Shown here in pieces: positions 11,198 through 22,321 of a stretch of DNA of 64,000 bases. Below the pieces are notes generated by a model. The model made no database searches, was not told where the DNA came from, and saw only the letters and a list, made by a program, of their open reading frames with translations. The DNA lies in NCBI GenBank assembly GCA_013400975.1, contig WBMZ01011906.1, positions 55,698 through 119,697 on the forward strand, written 5' to 3'. This stretch comes from Atrichornis clamosus. Taxonomy: Eukaryota > Chordata > Aves > Passeriformes > Menuridae. Each line of letters starts with the position of its first letter. Position 1 is the first letter of the stretch. The position numbers were made by a program, and so were the translations under genes.

Positions 11198-14100
11198 AGC
11201 CCCGCTCATCATCCTGCTGGTTTGCCTGGGAACTGGCTGTCAGGAACGACGGAGGAGGAAATAGTTTATTTTTAAGAGCATTTAGCCCTCATAGCTTCTT
11301 GGCTCGAGGTGTCGGGAACGCAGCCTTGCGCGGACAGCCAGAGGTTTCATCCATGTGAGGCCATGAGATAAAATCATTTACTCGTGGTTTTTTTAAAAGG
11401 GCAATTATTGAGGGTTTGGGGGTCACTTGTTTGCAGGGTGGGGAACATTTAGGGGTGGGGACAAAAGGTTTATCCTTCAGGCACTGCAGGGAGGAGCTGG
11501 CAGCGGCTCAAAGGGCGCCCAGCCCCGAAGGAATATTTTAAAGTTTTCCTATTTTGCAGCTCTGCATAAGAGCAACATGCAGCAACCGCACAGCAGGACT
11601 TCTGCCTTCTCTTCCTAGCTTTCCTTGGGCTTGCAGCATCACCTTCTGCAAGAATACCTGTTTTCCTGGTTAATTTTCAAAAACGTTACTTCCCCCCCCC
11701 ACCCCCCTGCCACAGGAAGCTCTGCAGGGTACGAAAATCATCGGAGTTCACATGCACTGCAGTTGCAAACCCAGTTATCCACCCGGCTCCCTGGTTTGCA
11801 CTCAGGCAGAGTGTGACCCTGGGGTGCTGCCTCCGTTCCCCTCTGCCCCCGGGCTCCTCTGTGCTCCCACCTCCCCAGGGCACTCCTGCTCCTGGCCACT
11901 GCTCAGGCGGGAATCACCACCCTTCGCCCCTGGCAGAGGCTGGCCAGGATGGTCAGGGTACAGGCAGTGGGAGAGGTGAGGGATGAGGAGGAAGAAGACT
12001 AAGAGGCTGCACAGCAAAAGGGTCCAGCCCAGTAAGAGATGCTTTAAACTTTTTCCTGCTTTTTCAGACAAGATTCTCACTCCTGCGATGTCAAGATTTC
12101 AGATTATTGGGAGATAAATTTAGAATAGATCTGAAAAGCAATTTAGAAACCTAAAAATAGCCTGTGAGCCTGTCTATCCAGTGACTGTGAAACCAGAAGG
12201 GACTAAGAAGGAGAAAAATGACTGGGGGGTGGCGGCAAATAGAAATAAACAATTACGAGAGCAGGCAGCCATGACAGAGAGAAATCTCCCTCACATGTGT
12301 GCCTGATCGCTGGGATCTGGAACTGGAGAGGAAGCTATCTTAGCTTGTCTCTGCACACATTGAGAAAATGTGGCCAGCTATTTTGATATTAAAATTGAGA
12401 GATGCCATTTCGTGTCACAGCGGGTAGCCCCTTGGGACTGCTCACTGCTTCACCATGAAGCCTGAATATTTGTTTGTAGGCATCAACCATCTGCACTCTG
12501 TCCTGGCTGGGGCACCACCAGTGCCCGTGGCTCAGTGGGACGTGATCTCTGATCTTTCTTTCTTTCTCTGATAAAGTCATGGCAAACACTATTTGCCCTG
12601 AATGATTAACCAGATGTAGAGCCGGTGGGGATGAAATAGCAAAGGGGAATTTTCTTCAGGAGTTTTGGGAAACTGAATAAACACAACTTGGCCAGTGATG
12701 GGGATTTGCTGTAACATGGTAGGACCTGGAGATCAATGACAGCCCCTGGCATGGTGAGCCAGGTTCAGAATGCCGCCAGGAAATCCATTCAGGAGCAAAA
12801 GGAGATGGGGTTGAAGATAAGCAACAATTTCAAGTTTGAGCAAGGTGTCTGTGCTGGGGAGCAGCTCCCCACAGCACAGAGCCTGAAGGAACGACCAGAG
12901 GCAGGTAGCATAGTGCAGGCAGGGCTGGTTGCCCCAGTCAGAGCTAAAACAGGTTTCCTTGTCCCCCATGAGGAAACAACCCAGTTGGACCAGGGTGCTC
13001 GGCTGCCATCACAGCATTAGAGCCCCCAGGGGGAGGGTGGCAGCCCAGCAGGGCAAGAGGAGGGGGTGGTGAGGGCTGCAGATGTTTCCTGCTTGCTGAA
13101 CATGAGCTGCGGAGAGGATATAAATGTTGGGGCTGTGAGCTAAGCCTCGCCTCGTATCACGCCTTGCTTTTATAGCCTCTTCTTTTTAATATCCTGTTGA
13201 GACAAACAGCCTGTGCAAGAGTGCTGGGGGGATTTGCCGAGCAGCTGAGTGTTTTAGAGCATTTCGACCTGAAGGATGCTCTAAGAAGTTCAGTATTGCA
13301 GGAAGTGCTGGGCTGCCAAATCGTTCCTATTCCGGACTCCCTCAGAAGCAACAGAGAGATGTGACATGGCCACAGGGTCTGGGTCAGGCATGGTAACAGA
13401 CCATGGAGGGCAGGGATTACAGCAGGACAGGGAAACAATGTTACAGGTACTGAGATGGTTGGTCCAAGGACTTGTAGAATGCCATGGACATCTCCCATGA
13501 GATCTTCTCAAATGCCACAGGGACATTATAATGCTTTTGTCTAGCTGGAGCTGGCACACATGGTGATGGATGCAGTCATTGGGTAGACGAAGCATGGCTT
13601 CACATATGGTGACACTGCTGGCCACCCTGAGTCTGTGTCATAAATGCACTCCTGGCTGCAGCAATGTCACCTCTCCTTCTGTATCTCCCATCAAAAGAAG
13701 AGGTGATATAGCTGCAGGTATTTTTTCTTCTCCCCTTAGCACAAATCCCTGCTTTCAGAGTGTTGTTAGATGTCCAGAAGCACATGGGAGCGAGGCTCAC
13801 AGAGGGCAAGAGCCTCTTCTTTCCTTGCACCCATGTGCCCTGATTGATGGCCGGCACACAGTTTTCCCTTTGAACTGTGAATCCTGTAATAGATGCTTTT
13901 GAGGCAGGCACATCATCACCCCTCATGCAGTCTGTCACCATGCTCCTACCACCAAATGGAAAGAGGGAAGCAGGCAAGAGGGAAGGCATGGGCCAAGGTA
14001 TCTCCTCTTCTTGCACCATCAGCACCCAGACTGGGAAGGCGGGTACCCAGCAGCCACAATGTCCACGTGGGCTTGGCCATGGCCACAATCCCCTGAACTG

Positions 14101-15785
14101 GGGTGAAGTTTCAGCCTCACAGGTTTGCCCCAACACCCTTCAGCCAGCCCCATGCTCCAGTTGCAGTAGGGCCAAATCCTGCTCCCCTCCATGGGCTGGT
14201 CACCATTCTGAGTGGGGGAGCTGAGGTGATGGAAGCAGTTTCACCTCACCCCAGCTCCCTTGGTCACCAGCCCCACCAGTACGGTCTGGTGAACCATCCC
14301 TTCCCTTCGGCAGCAGCTGGTGCAGCCTCAGTTGCCCCAGTGAAGAACTGGGCTGACTGGGAATGACCAGGGGGGTACTTCCTAGTCCCCTCTCCCCAGT
14401 TATCCACACCAGGTGCTACTTTGGTGCCTTTCTCAGAAAAAGTACCACCCTTTTAATGAAACATGTAGCACAGACTACTCATTTCTGGCACTCTAGGGAC
14501 AACCTATTTTTGCAGGGCACACTAAGTCTTTTGACTGCTTTCACCCCGGGGCAACAGGCCTTGGGTGTTGGATTCCCGCAGCTCATCTCCAAGGGGTGTC
14601 CCACTCGGGGGATAGCAGGGCCTGTCCCCACCAGAGCTGCACAGACCTCAGCCTGGGTGGCTCTGTCCTAACAGTGACATGCAGTGGCGGCAGGCTGCAA
14701 TGGAGGCTGGCGGTGCCTTGTGCTGGTGCCAGTTACAGCACCTAACACCCTCTGTGGCCGCATCTTTCCTGTCTTTTACGAAAGGGTCAATGTTATCTTG
14801 ATAGTGAATTCTGCCCTCTGTCCCTGCAGCACTGTTCCCTTCTCGCTCCATTCTGTCCCACCTGTGAGTGCACAAACACGGGCCTACCACAGCCTTTTCT
14901 GTGGAGACCGGGCTAAGCAGCAGCAAAGCTGCCACCGCTGTTCCCAGGGCACGGCCAGCCAGGTGCTGCTGCCTCTCCCGGAGCGAGAGGCGAGGCTGGC
15001 ACAGACGGGGGATTCCTGTGGGACACACACCCATACCCCATGTCCCACTCAACCCGTCTCTGGGGGTCTCGACACCTGCCTGTGACGGAATCGCTGGAGG
15101 GAAGGGAGCTTCTCCCCTGCCCTCTGTCCCTCTCTGCAGGCGGGCAGGGCGCAGCACCTGCCCAGCCCTGGCGCAGCGTGCCCACAGCTGTGCCCCAGCA
15201 CATACTTCTGCATTGCTTACCTGCTGCTGCTTGCAGATCAAGTAGCTAATGTCTAAGCAGTCCCATTTAAACCCACAATCAAATTACAGGAACAAAATTA
15301 GAAGCCAGACTGGAGCCACTTTAAAAGTTGCCCCTTATTTAATAATTCTGTCGCAGTTATTTTTTCTCTTATCACCATTTATTCTCATTCTGGGGCTGGT
15401 CTGTAATAATAGAGGAGGTTCATTTGTGCTCCCCCTCCTCTTTCCAATGTCTAGTCTTTCCGTGTGGATTTCATTTCTGCCTTGTGAAAAGGCATTAGGA
15501 TAATAAAACAATGATGCAGTACTACAGAGGTCTGTGTTAATGGCACCACACTCACCCCTCCACGACTGCCCTTTCCCAAATGAAAGGGGTGAATCAAATG
15601 GATAAAATTCCTATTTCATCCCTGCCCCATACCTTTAGGTGTCAATCTATCAGGTGTGGAAGACAAAATTGCAGTGCAGCTCTTTCCTTAAAAGCAGCAC
15701 CATGCCAAAGCAGGAGCCTGGAGGAAGTGCCGGGGCGATTTGGGAGCACCGTGTCCCCTCTAGTGGGGTCTGCGCAGAACTGATC

Positions 15786-15841
15786 GAGGAAAGGAGGAGA
15801 GAGCCTCAGCTTCCCAATCGATGGAGGAAAGGAGGAGAGAG
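15786..15841. repeat. 18-bp direct repeat, 38-bp period
   Basis: GAGGAAAGGAGGAGAGAG occurs exactly twice, at 15786-15803 and 15824-15841. Both copies are followed by similar CT-rich sequence, consistent with a local tandem duplication. Confidence 0.9.
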
Positions 15842-16497
15842 TCTCCCCTTCCCTCCCGGCTCCTGCCATGCCTGCTCCATGCAGCCAGCTGTGCAGGCAT
15901 GGAGATAGTGTGTGGCAGGGATGTGCAGATCCAGCCAGGAGCTGGCTTGCACTGAAGGAACCAGGGGAAATACTGTTGTAATAATTTGCCTATTAACTAA
16001 AGATGTGGCTTGATGAGAGGTTGGATTCATTCACCTGGCTGGATTGTCATCTGTTTACACTTATTGCTGGGATAAAAATAAATGCATATTCTTCCTAACC
16101 CTTCAGCATTTTAGCAAAAACCATTTTTAGAACCCTCATAAAACAAATCTATAGCCATCCTACAATAGGCAAACACTACTGTGTGCTTAACAGTTGTTGT
16201 CCCCCAAACTGCTGCTGAAGTCTGCACTATTCAAAAAAACCCCAAGCAGTTTACGCATCATTTTGGTGACAACTGCCTCTGTGACACAGCTGAATTCTTG
16301 TTTTCTATGAACAAAACATGACCCTAACTAACGGACTCAGGCAGGCTTTGCTGGCAGGAACCACGGCAGGTGTCACACAGCCTGGAAGCTGCTTGGGGGT
16401 GATGGACAAGGTCCCAGCACTGCCCCATCCTGTCTGTGCAGAACAGTTACCCAACCGGCATGGGGGCTGAAGCATGGGAGATCTCCATGAAAGTCAG

Positions 16498-16583
16498 CCA
16501 GGTTGGATGCAGGTTTCAGGTTGGAACTAGATGATCTTAAATGTTTCTTACACCAAACCCATTCTGTGATTCTATGATTCTAC
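16498..16583 (+). mobile_element. CR1 LINE 3'-end stub
   Basis: Contains GGTTGGAACTAGATGATCTT followed by ACCAAACCCATTCTGTGATT and further TCTATGATTC repeats, the characteristic CR1 3' terminus in sense orientation. Less than 100 bp is recognisable. Confidence 0.85.
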
Positions 16584-18038
16584 AATTTTTGGCCAGGAAG
16601 ATGTGTTTCTGACTGAGGGACCTCCTGCATGGCCAGGTCTCTTGCTGAGTAGAGAGAGAGGCTGAAAGCCAGGAAGGAGTCAGTGCCCAGGGATGAGCCA
16701 GCTGGCAGGTTAGTTCCTTGCTTTTTCTGTGCTTTACCTGCACCCTGCAACTATTACCCTGCAACATTCTTTTGTGGAAACAGCCACCATGGCTTCAGCT
16801 GTGAGCAGGCCAACTGCTGGCAGAATGCTTGGACAGAGGTGTTTAAGATGCCCAAGAAGCTCAAATGTTTTATCCTGCAGCTCAGGGAGCTGGATACAGG
16901 CAATGAAATTGTGAGTCGGGGGTGTGCAGCAAGCAGAGCCGACAGCAGCATGGTGCTCAGGCTCTGCAAGCCTGGAAGCAAACTAGGGCCAAGTGCTGGA
17001 TGGGGCTCACTATCCCACCACTCAGGAATCATCATGTGCTGGTCTTTCTTGCCCCATTCGTGACCCCACTACCAGGCTTCCTTCCTTCCACTGGGTGTGC
17101 AGAATGGCTATTTTCCTTAACCATGTACTTATCAAAGCACCTACCTGGGGTACTCACGAGGCAGAACTGGCCACAGGCACGTGGCTCAACGCAGGGGCTC
17201 AGCGTCCATCACGACGAGCTGAGGGAGATCAACCTCACTCCTGGCAGACACCAGGAATGTGAACCTTGGGCAGACATGAGTAATAATCTCCTTTTCAGAG
17301 GGGTTCTCTAGCTGGGGGATTTGCATCCACTGAGCTGTTTAGCCTCAGTTTTAGATTTGAGCTCTGGGTGAATGCAAGTATCTTGAAAGTCAAAGCAGAA
17401 AGGCAGCTGGGTATCAGGCCAGCATTTAAATATCACAATGCTACAAAGGAGGTGATAGCCACACCTTGCTCCACACACAGCTCCCCTTATTTACATACCA
17501 AGAATGCAAGAGTGCAGAAATAGACCTGTAAGTATATGGAGATTCTGCTTTTGCAGTAGTTAATTTTCAAAGCACATCTACTTCTTAGCATACATTTGGG
17601 GTCACACTTCACAGCCCTTGCCCTGCTTCCCAAAACTAACAGTTTCAGCTTGCTAGCTTTCCTCTACGAGTGGAGCATAAAATGCAAGTAAACAGCTAAC
17701 TTGTAGCGTTGTCATCACTTTCATCTTGCTGCTAATTACTAATGCAGATTATGTACATATCTAAAAAGACTTCAGTTCAGTACATTCCTGCTACTTGTGT
17801 TTCTTATTTTTAAAATATATGTGGAAAATATTTCCATATTTTATACATCTACATTCTACTAACCACATCCAAATCTTAAGGTAGGATATCCTTGTGAGCA
17901 AAAGGCAACCAGGCAAATTGGAACAGAGCCAAGGCACCCCACTCATCCTGTGAAAGATGAATTTATGATCTTTAGTGACAAGTCTTGTTGTACATCTTGA
18001 TTTTTCATTTTACCTCAGGCAGTCAGTCCAGTGACCCC
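16584..18038. other. Intergenic, no gene seen
   Basis: GC content declines toward the AT-rich ABHD5 domain. No repeat or gene is recognised. Confidence 0.55.
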
Positions 18039-18480
18039 CTACCTCATGCTTTGCCATGACCTCACCTTTGTGTTGTGAGAATATAGTTTCTCACGATTTC
18101 TTGAGCACTGTGTAAGTAATTCTTTAACTTTTCCATACAAGTACCAGTCTGAGGCAATGATGTCCAGCTTGGGAAACAGCACTTGCATTCTGAGGACAAG
18201 CTTTAGCCTTAGGAGAGATACCAAAACTTTAAAGTGCTCCATATAGCGCAGATCCAAGCTTTCCAACCAGACTTCCCTCTAGCTGGTGCTGCAGGCATCC
18301 TTACCTTGATAAGCTGTGTTACTGCCCACACTAGGCACCCCAAACTCTCAATCGCATCCAGACCTGACCGGCTCTTGAACATTCCCACTGCAAAGCTCTT
18401 CAGCTGAATTTTTCCATTTCCAGCTGCCTCATCCTTTTCTAGCTCCTGCTGTTCCTTGTAGGGGATGTGTCATTCCAGCT
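18039..18480 (-). other. Exon-like open segments, unidentified
   Basis: Two open stretches in different minus-strand frames each end at a near-consensus splice donor. The upstream one ends ATCAAG|GTAAGG near 18305 and the downstream one ends ACAAAG|GTGAGG near 18067. Their translations contain KSFAVGMFKSRSGLDAIES and, further on, FPKLDIIASDWYLYGKVKEL. I do not recognise the protein. Only about 26 bases separate the first donor from the nearest possible following acceptor, too short for a vertebrate intron. A frameshifted remnant or a non-coding transcript is as likely as a live gene. Confidence 0.25.
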
Positions 18481-20129
18481 ACTGCCTCTGCTCTATGCAC
18501 TGGTCTGTCCATCACCTGCCTGAAAACCTGAAGGCTCCGTCCATTTCCATCTCCTGCCACTAACACCAGAAGGCAGTCGCTGCACGGACCTCTGTCCTGT
18601 TCCCATCTTACTAGTCCCACTAAACGTGTCTCTCTTGAGCTACCTGTAGTGCCTCACCCTTTTTACAGGTTCCACTTGTGTTTCCTACAAAACATAAATC
18701 CCTCCATGAAGGCTTCAGGCACCGTGGGTGTGTGCTGCCACGCTCAAACACTGCAGGATGGGTTGATGGTCAACTGGCCAAAAGGACACAACAAAATGAC
18801 AGGCATGTGGAGGTGCCCCAAGAAATGACCCATTTAAACAGCAGCTGGCTATGAGCCTTAGGCTTCTGCTGGCTCACATTCTAATGAATGCTAACGAAAC
18901 AGGCATCCCTGAAAATGCCGGTTCACACATTTAATTCCAGATCTTTCTTTGTATTTAATCTTTTTTAAATCCCAGCGAAGAAACTAAATAACTGTGATTT
19001 GGAAGGGCTGGGAATTTGAGGAACCACAGGGCAGACCACAGGAAGCATTTCAGACAGAGACTGGCATATCAGTTCAGCACGAACTGTTGCAGCAACCTTA
19101 AAAAGATAATTTTTAAAAAGAAATGCCGGTATTGGTTTAATCGAAGTGAAACCAGATGATGACATTTCTCTTATTTGGACCCATTTTTCCAAGCTCAACA
19201 CATATGAATTCACATTCTCTATTTTCATTTCACAGTCAGATACAAACAGGGACTTCCTTGTGATGGTTGTGAATGTTTTATTATAGTCTTATCAATAAAT
19301 TCTCTGAAAACCAGTTTTTCAGAACTAAAATCTAATCTGGCAGGGTTCAATAGGTAACAAAATGAACTCAGCCATGCAAACAAAATATTACTAAAAGTTA
19401 CTTTAAATAAATTTTATCATAACAACCTCTGGAGATTTAGGCAGTTAATCTTGGATTTTTATTAATATTTTGGATTCTTTTTGTTATGCTTTAGCCTCTG
19501 GTACACAGCTGTCTTCATTTTGATGCTATTTGGGATAGATCTTTGGGTGCCTTCATGCCTGTGATTCTTGTCTTATTTTACAGTAATAAAAACAGTACCA
19601 TCAGCATTCAGTGCTCACCACAGTACATTTAAGCAACTGGTCACTGCACTGAAACAGAACTTCTGGGGAAAGTGAGATTATTTCCAGACAGTAATTGCTC
19701 ACAAAAGGTTTAGCTCCCAAGTCTTTTCAGTATGTGCCATTCACTTTCTGTCCAGCACCTCCTATGACATTTATTGAAGTAATCTGAGCAGGTTATGTTG
19801 CACGCATTAGGATATTCAGAATTACACCTTGACCTTCACAGCAGCATCTAATACTGCCTGGAAGATGATCAAGAATCATTTTCCTTGTACATTCAATCAA
19901 CATTCTGAGTTTGCAGCTACTTGTTGACAAGCACTCACCAGTTTCAGTTAAATACAAGGAAACCTAAAAACATTGACACATTTGAAAATAAGCATTACCG
20001 TATTTTTAATGTGTTTTTGGATGGTTTACCTGAACTTATTAATAACTCTTGATTTCCTTAATTAAATGTAATTTTTACAAAAGCAGTACATCTTAACATT
20101 AATCAAGTAGAACATTTAAGATTTTTTTT
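18481..20129. other. Intergenic or distal ABHD5 3' UTR
   Basis: The stretch becomes AT-rich beyond about 18.9 kb. Minus-strand AATAAA hexamers at 19277-19282 and 19458-19463 could end a longer ABHD5 transcript. No coding signal is seen. Confidence 0.45.
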
Positions 20130-22231
20130 ATTGTGCAAAACATAAGCAGTAAGCTTTATTAGTACAATAAGCTGAAAAAGCAAGGGATATTAAAAACAAC
20201 CTTGACATTCAGTGTGCAATTTTTATCCCTACTTCCAACTTTTGATGTGGAATCTACAATTCCCATCAGTAAGTGCTATCTGAAAACATCAATAGTTTGT
20301 TTCACCTTTTATTATTTGGAGGAGACACAAAATGTATTTTTGTATAAGGTTTTTATGTACAACTAGAACAACTGTTTAAGTTGATAAATAGAAAATAAGA
20401 CACTGAAAAAGATGAAAAAACCCAACATGCTGAAGGCATCCACCTAAATGGTGGCATGACTGATAATTTATAGCTTATATTAAAAAATTGAATTGATAAT
20501 TTTGATTTTCCGTTTTCAACTCAAGATTTTAGCAAATAACCCAAAATTTTGTTTTACAGTTCTGGCATCTGCTAATTGAAAAAGTAATTTAATTCAATAC
20601 TTAATTTTAATTAAAAACTTTACCTTGCTAGATATTAAGTGCTACCAGTCAAGGCAGTCACAAAAACTGTTTGATGTTTACATAGCACCATATAGACAAG
20701 CATCTCCTTCAGTAAGAGAGATTATGTTCTGCTGGGAACATAATCAGATTATTTCCTGAATATTGTAGGTATCTTTGCCTTCTACATCATAAATATGTGC
20801 AGCAATTTTTTATTTTGAGAAAAAAATGCACATAATTCCATTCAAGCTTTAAGATGGTGCCAGCATTAATTCAAATTATTTATGTATAAAAGTATCAAGA
20901 ACTCTTCAGTAGTCAATTTCGTATTCAAAAACAGATCAATAGTTTTATGTAAACTTGTTAAAGAACAAACCACCACATAATTTGGCTTTAAAGTGACAAA
21001 GCGTTTTTCTTAATAAAATTTACTAGGCATGTGAAGAACTAACGTCAAACTGTAATTCAAAAAGATGCAGAGACTGGACTATCTCTGATGTTGAAATACA
21101 CAAACTAAAATATATAAAGAATCTCCAAAACATGTAATTATAATTCATTACAGTGGTATTGTTCATTCCAGTAATAATCCTTCCTATAGGGAGGCTGCAT
21201 GTTAAATAAAATTACTAAACTGTTGTAGTACTCAATTAGAGAACACCAATATTCTGCCTCTGCCTCTCCTTCAGCCTGAATTTACTAAAATGTGGACTAT
21301 GTTTTCCACCTAAAGAAAATGGGAAATATGCTCACTATCCAGGTGGCTATTTCCTAGCCCTAATAAAAACCTTATCATCTTATCTATATTTGTTAGGTTT
21401 AGACTAGAAACAAATCTTGCAGTAAAGTGTTAAAAATAGATGGAGTAACTAACAAGCCATCTTCTGTATTTTAAATCACAAAAATCTACACATCAAAATA
21501 TTTATGGAAGCATGAGTGCTGGTGACATCATCGACTCTGACAAACTGAGTCTTCCGTAAAAGTTGCACAGATGGAAAAGGATGCCTTGAGATAAATGGAA
21601 ATAAAATCCAACAAAAGATAGATTTCCTAATATTGAGCCACAATTTCTTACAAACTAACAAACATACTTCAGTGACAGACAATGCTCATTATTTTGGCCC
21701 CGTCCCTCTCCCAAAATCAGTTTCATAAGCTCTTATTACTCCAATTAAAAACAAATCCTCTTAAAATATGATATATGGAGTTCTGGATTCCAAAAATAAA
21801 ACACATATACAGTTTCATATTCTTGCTATGAAGTATCAGCTGAAAAGTATCAATGTTCATTAGGAACCCAAATTGCATTTTGTACATTGTATCTATATTG
21901 ATACAGTTCTCTGTGCGGGAGAATTCAACATTTTTAGAGAGTTCAACATGTGCAAAATTCAATTAAATTTTGAAGAAAATTCCAGTTTCAAAAGGTACAT
22001 GTAATTTTGTACCTTACAGGTCAATAATTTCAAAAAAAGCTGTACAAAATTAGCTTTAAACCTCCTCATTCCCCCTAAAAATAGGCACTCAGTGGTTTAA
22101 GTGTGCAAATGGCTTCTTAGAAGAAACAGTGTGCAAAGAGAGCCTGTTCCATTAGCTCCGCATTCTTTAGTGATTTCCTAGAGAGTATTGCCATTAAATG
22201 CTATCTCTTCTTTCTAGAGAACAGAAGACAG
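20130..22231 (-). other. ABHD5: Probable ABHD5 3' untranslated region
   Basis: AT-rich sequence with no coding signal follows the ABHD5 stop. Minus-strand AATAAA signals occur at 20809-20814, 20308-20313, 20155-20160 and 20127-20132. The last two lie close together and make the best polyadenylation cluster, implying a 3' UTR of about 2.1 kb. Further AATAAA hexamers at 19458-19463 and 19277-19282 would allow a longer form. The end point is inferred. Confidence 0.5.
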
Positions 22232-22321
22232 TCAGTCCACAGAATCACAGATGTCTTTCACTTTCTCATTGAAGTCTTCAGGTTGATCGGCGTACACATA
22301 ATGACCTGCACCGAGGATAGC
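22232..22321 (-). CDS. ABHD5: ABHD5 terminal coding exon 7
   Basis: The acceptor is TTTATCCTCTAG. The 30 codons include the TGA stop at 22232-22234. The exon begins [17 protein letters not shown]. It carries the HX4D motif (His321, Asp326) and the adjacent Gly320 equivalent to mouse Gly328, and ends KDICDSVD like the mammalian C-terminus. At 30 codons it falls below common ORF length cut-offs, so it can be found only by splicing logic. Confidence 0.96.
   Translation of the reverse strand, partial: AILGAGHYVYADQPEDFNEKVKDICDSVD

Larger units (their letters stand above)
8481..16497. other. Intergenic, GC-rich, no confirmed gene
   Basis: Holds several long but unconvincing open frames (10552-11358 plus, 14648-15241 minus, 13600-14136 minus), the 11.2 kb pyrimidine tract, and TAAT-rich blocks at 9930-10140 and 15241-15500 that may be regulatory. 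Confidence 0.55.

Noticed and set aside
13110..13125. GATATAAATG as a TATA box
   Set aside because: A weak match with no downstream exon-like structure.
14648..15241. 197-codon minus-strand frame
   Set aside because: It overlaps equally long plus-strand frames in GC-rich DNA and shows no domain or splice signal.
1..22000. miR-138-1, which lies downstream of ABHD5 in mammals
   Set aside because: The mature sequence or its complement was not seen when reading this stretch. In human it is hundreds of kilobases away.
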